Assembly (NCBI GenBank): GCA_035604615.1
Contig: DATNID010000055.1
Location: 62,001 to 126,000, forward strand
Reading direction: 5' to 3'
DNA: 64,000 nt
Origin: DATJLY01 sp035604615
GTDB lineage: Bacteria; Pseudomonadota; Alphaproteobacteria; ATCC43930; CGMCC-115725
Shown: positions 1 to 7,921 of the stretch, one piece after another
Layout: each line of letters starts with the position of its first letter
Numbering within the stretch: position 1 is the stretch's first letter
Position numbers and translations under genes: made by a program
The notes under the pieces: model-generated
Databases searched by the model: none
Seen by the model: the letters and a program-made list of their open reading frames with translations, nothing else
Told to the model about the DNA's origin: nothing

Positions 1-185
1 TAAATTCCTTCGCCGACCCGATGGAAATCAAGGCCGGCATGGTGTTCGCGCTCGAGACCTACTGCCCGGCGAGCGACGGCTTTTCCGCCGCGCGCATCGA
101 GGAGGAAGTGGTCTGCACCCCCACCGGCGCCAAGGTCATCACGCTCTATCCCGCCGAGGAGCTACCGATCGCCAACCCGTACTGA
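1..185 (+). CDS. M24 family metallopeptidase (Xaa-Pro aminopeptidase-like), C-terminal end
   Basis: The reading frame is open from the window edge and ends in TGA at 183-185. It encodes about 60 residues with the typical end of the creatinase/aminopeptidase P fold: a block reading MVFALETY followed by ARIEEEVVCT. In this family the glutamate in the ARIEEEV segment is one of the five dinuclear-metal ligands. The rest of the gene lies upstream of the window, so the substrate class (Xaa-Pro peptides, creatine or others) cannot be decided. It reads in the same direction as the dehydrogenase gene that starts 75 bases later. Confidence 0.8.
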   Translation, partial: NSFADPMEIKAGMVFALETYCPASDGFSAARIEEEVVCTPTGAKVITLYPAEELPIANPY

Positions 186-260
186 GTGCCGCCCCGCGCG
201 ATTGCCCGCCCGCTTCAATTCCGCTAGAGCCAGCGGATTGGCGCGAAGGAGGCGGCACGC

Positions 261-1196
261 ATGGCGAAGGACCTCACCAAGGACAAGATCGGCTGGATCG
301 GCACCGGGCGCATGGGCTTCCCGATGGCCGAACGTCTCGCCAAGGCGGGCTGTCGCGTCGCCGCCTGGAACCGCACCCGCGCCAAGGCCGAGCCGCTGGC
401 GAAGGGCGGCGTCGCGCTGGTCGACCGCCCTTCCGACCTCGCCGATTGCGACATCGTCTTCACCATGGTTGCGGCGGGCGACGATCTGAAAACCGTCGCG
501 CTCGGCCGCGACGGCGTGCTGACCGGGAATCGCGCGCCCCGCATCCTGGTCGATTGCTCGACCATCGACGAGGACGCTTCGGTCGAAGTGCGCGCCCACG
601 CGACGAGCCGCGGCACCGCCATGCTCGCCTCGCCGGTGAGCGGCAATGGCAAGGTGGTGAAGGCGGGCAAGCTGACTGTCGTAGTCTCCGGGCCGCGCGC
701 GGCGTTTGATGAGGCGCTTCCCTATCTCGAGCGTCTCGGCCAGGGCGTCAGCTATGTCGGCGAGGGCGAGCTCGCGCGCATGGTCAAGATCTGCCACAAC
801 GTGTTCCTCGGGGTCGTCATCCAGTCGCTGGTCGAAGTCACGGCGCTCGCCGAGAAGAGCGGCGTGCCGCGCCACCTCTTCCTCGAGTTCATCAACAAGA
901 GCGTGATGGGCTCGATGTTCACGCGTTACAAGTCGCCGGCGCTTGTCAATTGCGACTTCACGCCGACCTTCACGCCGGTGCTGTTGCGCAAGGATCTGGA
1001 ACTGGGCCTCGCCGCCGGCAAGAAGACCGACACGCCGATGCCGGTGACGGCGCTGACGCGCGAGATCATCCAGAACCTGGTCGGGCTCGGCTTCGCGGAC
1101 CAGGATTTCGCGACCTTGATGGTGCAGCAGGCGCGCAACTCGGGCTACGAGCTGAAGCCCGAGAACGTGCCGGTCAATGACGGGCTTAGTGCATGA
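261..1196 (+). CDS. NAD(P)-dependent beta-hydroxyacid dehydrogenase (3-hydroxyisobutyrate dehydrogenase family)
   Basis: The protein has 311 residues, the normal length for this family of cytosolic oxidoreductases acting on beta-hydroxyacids. The N-terminal Rossmann fold shows GWIGTGRMG at residues 11-19. A substrate-loop block follows (DCSTIDEDASVEV from 98, ASPVSGNGKV from 123). The catalytic lysine is K176 in VKICHNV, where most relatives have KxxNN, so an Asn is replaced by His here. The ATG at 261 follows a GGAGG-like stretch. The natural substrate (3-hydroxyisobutyrate, tartronate semialdehyde, succinic semialdehyde) cannot be read from the sequence. The 3' end overlaps the convergent small gene by 11 bases. 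Confidence 0.88.
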   Translation: MAKDLTKDKIGWIGTGRMGFPMAERLAKAGCRVAAWNRTRAKAEPLAKGGVALVDRPSDLADCDIVFTMVAAGDDLKTVALGRDGVLTGNRAPRILVDCSTIDEDASVEVRAHATSRGTAMLASPVSGNGKVVKAGKLTVVVSGPRAAFDEALPYLERLGQGVSYVGEGELARMVKICHNVFLGVVIQSLVEVTALAEKSGVPRHLFLEFINKSVMGSMFTRYKSPALVNCDFTPTFTPVLLRKDLELGLAAGKKTDTPMPVTALTREIIQNLVGLGFADQDFATLMVQQARNSGYELKPENVPVNDGLSA

Positions 1197-1527
1197 GCCC
1201 GCCGGGCGGATAGGGCGGGTTGGGCGGCGCGCCCGGCGGCGCCTGCATGCCGCCAGTGCCGTAATTGGTCACCGGCCCGGACGGCAGGCCGGGCGCGTAA
1301 TTGGGCGCGGGCGCGGCCTGGATCAGCGGCGCAGGCATGGGCGCGGGCGGCGGCAAGCGCGCCGGCGAGATGCGCGGCGGCTCCGGAGAATGATCGAGCG
1401 GCGGTTCCGTTCCGGGCAGGATGTCGCGTTGGTCGAGCGGCGGCGATGGCGGCGCCGCGTTGTCGGTGGGCGCGCCGGCGCCGCAGAGGAAGAGCGCGGC
1501 GATCACGGCGGCGAGCCGCACGGTCAT
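1186..1527 (-). CDS. Small proline-rich exported protein, function unknown
   Basis: This is a 113-residue protein I do not recognise. Residues 1-19 form a hydrophobic signal-like segment (MTVRLAAVIAALFLCGAGA). The LFLC sequence resembles a weak lipobox but lacks the small residue before Cys, so export by signal peptidase I is equally possible. The remainder is almost entirely Pro, Ala and Gly with no recognisable fold. A good ribosome site (AGGAGGAG) lies just before the ATG, which is the main argument that the gene is real. The gene is convergent with, and slightly overlaps, the dehydrogenase. Confidence 0.5.
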   Translation of the reverse strand: MTVRLAAVIAALFLCGAGAPTDNAAPPSPPLDQRDILPGTEPPLDHSPEPPRISPARLPPPAPMPAPLIQAAPAPNYAPGLPSGPVTNYGTGGMQAPPGAPPNPPYPPGGLMH

Positions 1528-1568
1528 TGGTCTCCTCCTGCACCTGGCGACGAATGCGCCAGTCTAGC

Positions 1569-1808
1569 TCAAACCGCGGCGTGATGCTCCCGGCGCGGTC
1601 GGCCCGGGCCGCGGCGCTCTGGCGCGGGCCGTGCCGCCGCCTCGATCAAGCGCAGTTCGTCGCGGGCGCGCTGGAGGGTGCGGATGGTGCGGTCGTCGCG
1701 GTCCTCGATCTCCATCGCGTCGAGCTTGATCGCGACCAGGTCCAGGAGAAGTTCGACCGTTTGCGACGAGATGGTGAGCCGGCGAGGCGGTTGCGAAAGG
1801 TCCAACAT
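1569..1808 (-). CDS. Small hypothetical protein with basic AT-hook-like tail
   Basis: It encodes 79 residues from the ATG at 1808, which has a GAGGAG ribosome site 5-10 bases upstream; a longer in-frame start at 1940 has no such site. Residues 10-50 look like an amphipathic helical segment rich in Leu, Asp and Arg. The C-terminus contains GPGRPRR, which resembles an AT-hook core and could touch the DNA minor groove. I recognise no family. The 210 bases between this gene and phoB hold only a short GCACC/GGTGC hairpin near 1919 and no clear terminator. Confidence 0.5.
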   Translation of the reverse strand: MLDLSQPPRRLTISSQTVELLLDLVAIKLDAMEIEDRDDRTIRTLQRARDELRLIEAAARPAPERRGPGRPRREHHAAV

Positions 1809-2021
1809 GGCTGCTCCTCTCATTCGGTAGCCCCGCTGTCTCATCCGAGACCGGAAGCTTTGCGTCGCCGGGTCGCCCCGGGTTTGCCGTTTCGTGATGG
1901 CGCCCCAATGGGACCATCGCACCTTTCGGTGCGGTACCATTAACGCCGCTTAAGGTTACGAAATGGTTAAGATCGCCGGCGAAATGGCCGGGCGGGTGGC
2001 CTGCGTCATCCTGCCGCGGCG

Positions 2022-2714
2022 TCAGGCGCGGGCGGAATCGAGCGCGTAGCCGGCGGAGCGGACGGTGCGGATGAGGTCCTTGCGACCGCCATGGTTCAGC
2101 GCCTTGCGCAGGCGCCGGACATGGACGTCGACGGTCCGCAGCTCGACCTCGGCGTCGCGGCCCCACACCGCGTCGAGGAGCTGCTCGCGCGAGAATACCC
2201 GCCCCGGCCGCTCGAGCAGGAACCGCAGTAGGCGGTATTCGGTGGGTCCCAGATGCACGGACTCGCCGTCGCGCGTCACGCGGTGGGCCGAAATGTCGAG
2301 CGCCAAGTCGAAGATCTTCAGCACCTCGGCGCCGGCGCTGGGCCGGGCGCGGCGAATCACTGCCTTGAGGCGGGCGATCAGCTCGCTGGTGCTGAACGGC
2401 TTCACCACATAGTCGTCGGCGCCGCTGTCGAGGCCACGCACGCGGTCGGCCTCCTCGCCGCGCGCGGTCAGCATGATCACCGGCAGGTCGCGCCAGGCGG
2501 GGGCACGGCGGATCTGACGGCACAGCTCGAGGCCCGAGAGCCGCGGCAGCATCCAGTCGAGCAGCACTGCGTCGGGCTTCTGCTCCTTGAGCTGCAGCAG
2601 CGCTTCTTCGCCGTCGCGCGCCTCGCTGACCGAGAAACCCTCCTTCTCCAGGTTGTAGCGCAGCAGCGTCGAGAGCGACGGTTCGTCCTCGACGACGAGG
2701 ACTGCGGGACGCAT
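2022..2714 (-). CDS. phoB: Phosphate regulon response regulator PhoB
   Basis: This is a 230-residue OmpR/PhoB-class regulator that activates phosphate-starvation genes when phosphorylated by PhoR. The receiver domain (about 1-120) shows the acidic pocket at E9/D10, the phosphoacceptor D53 in LLDWMLP and the conserved K105 in VVKPF. The winged-helix DNA-binding domain follows (about 130-227), with the GPTEYRLL and TVDVHVRRLRKAL motifs. It is the last gene of the leftward phoR-pstCAB-phoU-phoB operon. Its start overlaps the phoU stop in TGATG, implying translational coupling. The position beside pst genes makes PhoB, rather than another OmpR-family paralogue, the best call. Confidence 0.95.
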   Translation of the reverse strand: MRPAVLVVEDEPSLSTLLRYNLEKEGFSVSEARDGEEALLQLKEQKPDAVLLDWMLPRLSGLELCRQIRRAPAWRDLPVIMLTARGEEADRVRGLDSGADDYVVKPFSTSELIARLKAVIRRARPSAGAEVLKIFDLALDISAHRVTRDGESVHLGPTEYRLLRFLLERPGRVFSREQLLDAVWGRDAEVELRTVDVHVRRLRKALNHGGRKDLIRTVRSAGYALDSARA

Positions 2715-3451
2715 CAGGCTTGACCCCCGGCCTTCTCGGGCTCGTCGGCCGGCGTCAAGGCGAGGCTGGTGCGGTCGCCCTTGGGTCGCACCTGCTGCAT
2801 CGTCGTGCCGTTGACAAGGAAATAGAGCGTCTCAGCGATGTTGGTAGCGTGGTCGCCGATGCGTTCCAGGTTCTTCGCCATGAACAGGAGATGGGTCCCT
2901 GAGGTGATGTTGCGCGGGTCCTCGATCATATAGGTCAAAAGCTCGCGGAACAGGCTGGTGTACATCTCGTCGAGTTCTTCGTCGCGCAGCCACACCGCCA
3001 TCGCCTTGTCGGCGTCGCGCCCGACATAGGCGTCGAGTACGTCCTTGATCATGGCGCCGGCGACGCGGCCCATGCGCGGCAGCGCGTGGACCGGCCGCAC
3101 CGGCGGGATCTGGTCGAGCGCGATCGAGCGCTTGGCGACGTTGGTGGCATAGTCGCCGATGCGCTCGAGGTCGGTCGAGATCTTCAAGGCGGCGATGATC
3201 TGGCGCAGGTCGCGCGCCATCGGTTGGCGCAGCGCCAACAGCCGCACGACGAGGCTTTCGATCTCGCGCTCCAGCTCGTCGACCTTGGCGTCGCTCTCGA
3301 TCACCGTGGCGGCGAGGTCGGCGTCGCGCTTGACCATGGCCTCCATTGCCATGCCGAGCTGGCTCTCGGCGAGCCCGCCCATCTCGGAGACGATGTTGTC
3401 GAGCCGGTGCAGCTCCTGGTCGTAGCTCTTGATGATATGCTCGGATGCCAT
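2714..3451 (-). CDS. phoU: Phosphate signalling complex protein PhoU
   Basis: From the ATG at 3451 the product has 245 residues, the usual PhoU length. It carries the two repeated three-helix PhoU domains with metal-binding E/DxxxD-type motifs (for example LERIGDYATNVAKR in the first half and LERIGDHATNIAE in the second). PhoU couples the PstSCAB transporter to PhoR and represses the Pho regulon when phosphate is plentiful. A longer open frame exists upstream, but it is antisense-composition sequence within pstB. The start lies 11 bases after the pstB stop and its end overlaps phoB. Confidence 0.95.
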   Translation of the reverse strand: MASEHIIKSYDQELHRLDNIVSEMGGLAESQLGMAMEAMVKRDADLAATVIESDAKVDELEREIESLVVRLLALRQPMARDLRQIIAALKISTDLERIGDYATNVAKRSIALDQIPPVRPVHALPRMGRVAGAMIKDVLDAYVGRDADKAMAVWLRDEELDEMYTSLFRELLTYMIEDPRNITSGTHLLFMAKNLERIGDHATNIAETLYFLVNGTTMQQVRPKGDRTSLALTPADEPEKAGGQA

Positions 3452-3462
3452 CGCCAACTCCT

Positions 3463-4329
3463 TCAGCCGAAGCGGCCCGTGATGTAGTCCTCGGTCTGTC
3501 GCATCTTCGGATGGGTGAACATCGGCTCGGTCTCGGCGAATTCGATGAGCTCGCCCAGATACATGAAGGCAGTGTAGTCCGAGCTGCGCGCCGCCTGCTG
3601 CATATTGTGCGTGACGATGACGATGCAATAGTCGGATTTGAGCTCGGCGATCAGCTCCTCGATGCGCTGGGTGGAGATGGGATCGAGTGCCGAGCACGGT
3701 TCGTCGAGCAGCAGCACCTCGGGCTTGACCGCGACGGCGCGGGCGATGCAAAGGCGCTGCTGCTGGCCGCCCGACAGCGACAGCCCGCTTTCCTTGAGCT
3801 TGTCCTTGGCCTCGTCCCACAGCGCGGCGCGCCGCAGCGCCTGCTCCACCCGCTCGTCGAGATCCTGCGCCGGCAGGTTCTCGTAAAGCCGGATGCCGAA
3901 GGCGATGTTGTCGTAGATCGACATCGGGAACGGCGTCGGCTTCTGGAACACCATGCCGACGCGCGCCCGGAGCAGGTTCAGATCCTCGCGCGGGTCGAGG
4001 ATGTTACGGCCGTCAATCAGCACCTCGCCGGTAGCGCGCTGGTGCGGATAGAGCTCGTAGATGCGGTTGAGGCAGCGCAGCAGGGTCGATTTACCGCAAC
4101 CCGATGGGCCGATGAAGGCAGTGACCCGCTTGTCGTGCAGCGCCAGGCTGACGCCCTTCACCGCCTCGAAGTTGCGGTAATAGAAGCGCAGGTCCTTGAC
4201 CGTGATTTTGGTCGAGGGCGCTTCGAGCGCGTGCGGCTTGTCCGAGGGCACCGTCGGCGCCGCGAGATGGGTGCGCAACGGCTGCGGAGCGGGGGCGGAC
4301 GTGACCATGGGTGCGACTTCGATGCTCAT
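3463..4329 (-). CDS. pstB: Phosphate ABC transporter ATP-binding protein PstB
   Basis: This 288-residue ATPase energises high-affinity phosphate import. It has Walker A GPSGCGKST at about 74-82, the Q-loop in VFQKPTPFP, the ABC signature LSGGQ at 185-189, Walker B LLLDEP at 206-211 and the switch His in VTHNM. About 40 extra N-terminal residues rich in Pro and Ala precede the ATPase fold, longer than in E. coli. The ATG at 4329 overlaps the pstA stop by four bases (ATGA), which supports this start over a longer frame reaching into pstA. Confidence 0.96.
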   Translation of the reverse strand: MSIEVAPMVTSAPAPQPLRTHLAAPTVPSDKPHALEAPSTKITVKDLRFYYRNFEAVKGVSLALHDKRVTAFIGPSGCGKSTLLRCLNRIYELYPHQRATGEVLIDGRNILDPREDLNLLRARVGMVFQKPTPFPMSIYDNIAFGIRLYENLPAQDLDERVEQALRRAALWDEAKDKLKESGLSLSGGQQQRLCIARAVAVKPEVLLLDEPCSALDPISTQRIEELIAELKSDYCIVIVTHNMQQAARSSDYTAFMYLGELIEFAETEPMFTHPKMRQTEDYITGRFG

Positions 4330-5168
4330 TGCGAGAAGCTGCCTCGGCTTGCGACCCAACGGGCCAGGATGTTGAGGAACAGGATGGTGAAGGTGATGAG
4401 CGCGGCGCCGCCCCAGGCCAGCACTTGCCAATCGGCATAGGGGCTCATGGCGAACTGGAAGATGACCACCGGCAGGTTCGCCATCGGCCCGTTCATGTTG
4501 CCGCTCCAGAACTGGTTGTTGAGGGCGGTGAAGAGCAGCGGCGCGGTCTCGCCAGCGATGCGCGCCACGGCCAGCATCGCGCCTGTGAGCATGCCCTGGA
4601 CCGCGGCGCGGTAGATAACCTTGACGACGACCTTCCACTGCGGCGTGCCCAAGGCGCTCGCCGCCTCGCGCAGGCTCGCGGGCACCAGCACCAGGACGTT
4701 CTCGGTGGTGCGCACCACCACCGGGATGACGATGATGGCGAGCGCCACGACCCCGGCCCAGGCCGAGAAATGACCCATCGGCACCACCATCACCTCATAG
4801 ACGAATAGGCCAATGATGATGGAGGGCGCGCTCAGCAGGATGTCGTTGACGAAACGCACCACGGGCGCGAGCTGGCTGCCGCGCCCGAACTCGGCCAGGT
4901 AGGTGCCGGTGAGGATGCCGATGGGCGTGCCGAAAGCGGTCGCCGCCGCGGTCATGACGACGCTGCCGAAGATGGCGTTGAGGAGCCCGCCCTGGCTTCC
5001 GGGCGGCGGCGTCGTCTGGGTGAAGAGGGTGGCGCCGAGCGCGGGGACGCCGTTCCACAACAGCGATCCCAGGATCATGAACAGGACGATGAGCCCCGCC
5101 GCCGTCGCCGCGTAGGACAGGGTCAGGATGACGAAATTGACGGTGCGGCGGCGGGCGTAGATGGTCAT
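4326..5168 (-). CDS. pstA: Phosphate ABC transporter permease PstA
   Basis: A 280-residue inner-membrane permease with about six hydrophobic segments (the first at residues 12-38). The EAA-type cytoplasmic loop reads REAASALGTPQWKVV at roughly 170-184 and contacts PstB. It forms the phosphate channel with PstC. The start overlaps the pstC stop in ATGA and the stop overlaps the pstB start in the same way, so pstC-pstA-pstB are tightly coupled on one mRNA. Confidence 0.95.
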   Translation of the reverse strand: MTIYARRRTVNFVILTLSYAATAAGLIVLFMILGSLLWNGVPALGATLFTQTTPPPGSQGGLLNAIFGSVVMTAAATAFGTPIGILTGTYLAEFGRGSQLAPVVRFVNDILLSAPSIIIGLFVYEVMVVPMGHFSAWAGVVALAIIVIPVVVRTTENVLVLVPASLREAASALGTPQWKVVVKVIYRAAVQGMLTGAMLAVARIAGETAPLLFTALNNQFWSGNMNGPMANLPVVIFQFAMSPYADWQVLAWGGAALITFTILFLNILARWVASRGSFSQ

Positions 5169-6160
5169 TTCGCGGCCTGTTGCTCGAGCCGCATCAGCAT
5201 CAGCCTCGCCGCCGCCAGCACGATGAAGGTGATGACGAACAGGATCAGACCCAGTTCGATGAGCGATGAGGTGTAAAGGTCACCCACCGCCTCGGTGAAT
5301 TCGTTGGCGAGGGTCGCGGAAATCGTGGTACCGGGCCCGAGCAGCGAGGTGGCGATATGGTGCGAATTGCCGATCACGAAGGTGACTGCCATGGTCTCGC
5401 CCAGCGCCCGGCCGAGCCCCAGCATGACGCCGCCCATGACGCCGACGCGGGTGTAGGGGACGACGATGTCGCGCACCACCTCGGCGGTGGTAGCGCCGAT
5501 GCCATAGGCGCTCTCGCGCAAGACTGGCGGAACGGTGACGAACACGTCGCGCGACACCGCGGCGATGAAGGGCAGAACCATGACGGCGAGGATGAAGCCA
5601 GCGGTCAGGATGCCCAGTCCCAGAGGCGGTCCGGCGAACAAGGCGCCGAAGAACGGCAGCGCGCCCAAGGTCGAGACCAGCGCCGGCTGTACCGTCGATT
5701 GCAGCACCGGCGCCAGCACGAACAGGCCCCAGATGCCATAGATGATGCTCGGGATCGCCGCCAGAAGCTCGATCAGCGTGCCGATCGGCCGCCTGAGCCA
5801 GGGCGGGCACAGCTCGGTCAGGAAGAGAGCGATGCCGAGCCCGACCGGCACCGCGATCACCATGGCGATGGCCGAGGTAATCAGCGTGCCGTAGATCGCC
5901 GGCAGGGCGCCGAAGATCTCCTTGACCGGGTTCCACCTCTGCTCCCACAGGAAGCCGAAGCCGAACTTGGAGATCGCCGGAATCGACCCGATCACCAGGG
6001 AGAGCATCACCGCCAGCAGGAGCAGCAGCACGCCCACGGCAAAGGCCCGCGTGGTGCCGCGAAAGAGCGCATCTTCCAGCCGCAGCCGTCCCAGCCGCCG
6101 CGGCGCCGCTTCGAGCCCCGCGCCGCTACCGGCCGGACCCGCCCCGGTCATAGCGCTCAA
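5165..6160 (-). CDS. pstC: Phosphate ABC transporter permease PstC
   Basis: A 331-residue inner-membrane permease, partner of PstA. A cytoplasmic N-terminus of about 40 residues precedes a first membrane helix (AVGVLLLLLAVMLSLVIGS). The EAA loop reads RESAYGIGATTAEVVRDIV. The 6160 start is a TTG with GGGGAGAGG about six bases upstream; an in-frame ATG at 6151 is less well spaced. A Pho-box-like site sits 40-57 bases upstream, overlapping the end of phoR, so the pst genes may have their own PhoB-dependent promoter. No gene for the periplasmic phosphate-binding protein PstS is found in this operon or elsewhere in the window. Confidence 0.94.
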   Translation of the reverse strand: MSAMTGAGPAGSGAGLEAAPRRLGRLRLEDALFRGTTRAFAVGVLLLLLAVMLSLVIGSIPAISKFGFGFLWEQRWNPVKEIFGALPAIYGTLITSAIAMVIAVPVGLGIALFLTELCPPWLRRPIGTLIELLAAIPSIIYGIWGLFVLAPVLQSTVQPALVSTLGALPFFGALFAGPPLGLGILTAGFILAVMVLPFIAAVSRDVFVTVPPVLRESAYGIGATTAEVVRDIVVPYTRVGVMGGVMLGLGRALGETMAVTFVIGNSHHIATSLLGPGTTISATLANEFTEAVGDLYTSSLIELGLILFVITFIVLAAARLMLMRLEQQAAK

Positions 6161-6199
6161 ATGCCTCTCCCCTTTTACGGTGAGGAGTACAGGCGCTTC

Positions 6200-6217
6200 G
6201 TTGCGGTTTTATGACAG
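6200..6217 (-). promoter_or_regulatory. Candidate Pho box upstream of pstC
   Basis: On the minus strand the sequence reads CTGTCAT AAAA CCGCAAC. The first half matches the Pho-box half-site CTGTCAT perfectly, while the second matches CTGTCAC at four of seven positions. A TACTCC element begins about ten bases downstream, where a -10 would be expected for a PhoB-activated promoter. The site overlaps the phoR stop codon and lies just upstream of pstC. This is a motif match only. Confidence 0.35.
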
Positions 6218-7654
6218 AGGCGCGGCGGGCAGGTGAACGGTGAAGACCGAGCCCTGGCCGGGCTCGCTGTCGATCTCGAGCGCGCCGCGATGATGGTTGA
6301 CGATGTGCTTGACGATCGCGAGGCCCAGGCCGGTGCCGCCCAGCTCGCGCGAGCGGGCCGCGTCCACCCGGTAGAACCGCTCGGTCAGGCGGGGCAGGTG
6401 GTCGCGGCCGATGCCGGCGCCGTGGTCGCGCACCGCCACCGAGACGGTGGCGCGCGGACCCGCCCGGGCGCCCGGCAGGAGCCGGGCGGAGCGACTGGCA
6501 ACCACCTCGACCGCCGAGCCCGCTGCGCTATATTTAATGGCATTGTCGATCAGGTTCTGGAACACCTGGGTCAGTTCGTCGGCGTCCCCTACCACGGGCG
6601 GCATATCGTCGGGCAGGGTCAGCGTTATGCGCATGCCGCGCGCCTCGGCGCGCTGCTCCAGCGTGTCCGCCACGCCCCGCATCACCGCGCCGAGATCGAC
6701 CGCGCCAGTCGGCGAGCGGTGCTCGTTCATCTCGATGCGCGACAGCGACAGGAGATCGCCGACCAGACGCTGCATGCGGCTGGCCTGTTCTGCCATGATG
6801 GCGAGAAAGCGCTCGCCCGCGGCGCGGTCGTCGCGCGCCGGTCCCCTGAGCGTCTCGATGAACCCCACCAGCGAGGCGAGCGGGGTACGCAGCTCGTGGC
6901 TCGCATTGGCGACGAAATCGGCGCGCAGCTGCTCCGCGCGCTTGATGGCGGTGAGATCGTTCAAGAGCAGCAGCGCGACCGCGCCGTCATGGTTGCGGGG
7001 TGACAGCGGCGCGATCCGCGCCGACAGGTGGCGCTCGACCGGGCTCGTGAGCTCGAACTCGACCACGCGCTGACCTTCGCCGCGCAGCACGGCGTCGGCG
7101 GCGGCCAGCAAGGCGGGATGGCGCAGCGCCCCGGCGAGGTCGCGCTCCAGCAGCCGCTCGCCCAAGAGCGCGTCGGCGGCGGCGTTGGCGCTGACGACGC
7201 GGCGGTCGGCATCGAGCAGCAGGAGCGGCTCAGGCAGCGCTGCGACCACCGCGCGCGAGGCCTCGAGTTCGTCGTCGCGCACCTGGTCTCTGAGCCGCGT
7301 GCTTCGCATCCAGCGTCCGAGTGCCAACCACAAATCCCGCACCGACGGCGCCCAGCTTTCGATCTCGGGCGCGGCGCGCTCGTCGGCCGCCATCGTCTCG
7401 ATCGCGGTCTGAACCGCGGCTAGCCCGAAGGCGAGCGGCTTGAACAGCAGCAACACGCCGGCATAGACGGCGACCGCCGCCACCGCCGCGGCGCCCGGCC
7501 CTACCAGGCCGAATCCGGCGAGCACCACGAGGGCCAAAAGGCCCGGCAGCGACAGCACCAGCCCACCGAGAAGGAGGCGCGGCACGGCGACGCGCCGCGC
7601 GCCGGCCGGGCTTGCCCTGCCACCGCGCGTCGGTCGCGATTCGGTTTGAGCCAT
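6209..7654 (-). CDS. phoR: Phosphate regulon sensor histidine kinase PhoR
   Basis: From the ATG at 7654 (GAAGGAG ribosome site) the protein has 481 residues. Two adjacent hydrophobic stretches at about 26-71 anchor it in the inner membrane with almost no periplasmic loop, as usual for PhoR. A PAS-like sensor region covers about 130-240. The phosphoacceptor H253 lies in ASHELRTP, the N box in QVFQNLIDNAIKYS (364-376), and the nucleotide-binding DHGAGIG and GGTGLGLAIVKH at 410-416 and 439-450. It autophosphorylates under phosphate limitation and phosphorylates PhoB, encoded at the other end of the operon. It is the first gene of the operon; the leader upstream contains a terminator-like hairpin. 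Confidence 0.94.
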   Translation of the reverse strand: MAQTESRPTRGGRASPAGARRVAVPRLLLGGLVLSLPGLLALVVLAGFGLVGPGAAAVAAVAVYAGVLLLFKPLAFGLAAVQTAIETMAADERAAPEIESWAPSVRDLWLALGRWMRSTRLRDQVRDDELEASRAVVAALPEPLLLLDADRRVVSANAAADALLGERLLERDLAGALRHPALLAAADAVLRGEGQRVVEFELTSPVERHLSARIAPLSPRNHDGAVALLLLNDLTAIKRAEQLRADFVANASHELRTPLASLVGFIETLRGPARDDRAAGERFLAIMAEQASRMQRLVGDLLSLSRIEMNEHRSPTGAVDLGAVMRGVADTLEQRAEARGMRITLTLPDDMPPVVGDADELTQVFQNLIDNAIKYSAAGSAVEVVASRSARLLPGARAGPRATVSVAVRDHGAGIGRDHLPRLTERFYRVDAARSRELGGTGLGLAIVKHIVNHHRGALEIDSEPGQGSVFTVHLPAAPLS

Positions 7655-7697
7655 GGACGCTCCTTCGCCGCCTCTCTTAAGAGCGATGCAGGGAGCG

Positions 7698-7815
7698 CGC
7701 AAGAAAAAGCCCCGCCGAAGCGGGGCTAGTCGGGGGGGAATGTCGCGGGGGAACGCGACAGGGTCCATAGGTGATACGCCCCTGCCGGCACGATGGTTCA
7801 CCGGCCGCAAAAAAT
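7698..7815 (-). ncRNA. Candidate structured small RNA or phoR leader
   Basis: On the minus strand this non-coding stretch contains three successive stem-loops. The first pairs GCCGG with CCGGC (about 7784-7805). The second pairs 7754-7760 with 7741-7747 (a perfect seven-base stem with a TTCCCC loop). A seven-C run follows, then a strong rho-independent terminator at 7701-7727. C-rich single-stranded loops between hairpins are a known feature of alphaproteobacterial small RNAs that bind ribosome sites. An AT-rich segment at about 7808-7832 could hold its promoter, but no clear -35/-10 pair was found. It could instead be an attenuator in the phoR mRNA leader. It does not carry the conserved SRP RNA apical motif. 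Confidence 0.35.
7701..7727 (-). terminator. Rho-independent terminator pointing towards phoR
   Basis: The minus strand reads AGCCCCG, a CTTCGG loop, CGGGGCT and then TTTTTCTT. This is a perfect seven-base GC-rich stem with a very stable tetraloop-like loop and a T tract, the textbook intrinsic terminator for leftward transcription. Its location is unusual, because it sits about 47 bases upstream of the phoR start with no leftward gene behind it. It therefore terminates either a small RNA or part of the phoR transcripts. Confidence 0.6.
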
Positions 7816-7921
7816 TATTGGGGAGATATTCTTGTGGCCGCCGCCGCGCCGGCCGCAATCCCTGGGCCGCCAGGGTTGCCGGCGTTTCCCAGGCCGCCCC
7901 GGGATGCTACCGTCCGCGGCG

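Noticed and set aside
1909..1935. Hairpin CGCACC-TTTC-GGTGCG as a terminator
   Set aside because: The stem is short and no T tract follows on either strand.
7698..7815. Signal recognition particle RNA or tmRNA
   Set aside because: The conserved GGTCAGG and GGAAGGxAGCAGCC apical motif of SRP RNA is absent and the segment is too short, with no tRNA-like end, for tmRNA.
7793..7921. N-terminal extension of MutS from an upstream in-frame start
   Set aside because: The added residues are Pro/Arg-rich and unlike MutS, and the region overlaps the candidate regulatory RNA; the ATG at 7922 gives the normal N-terminus.
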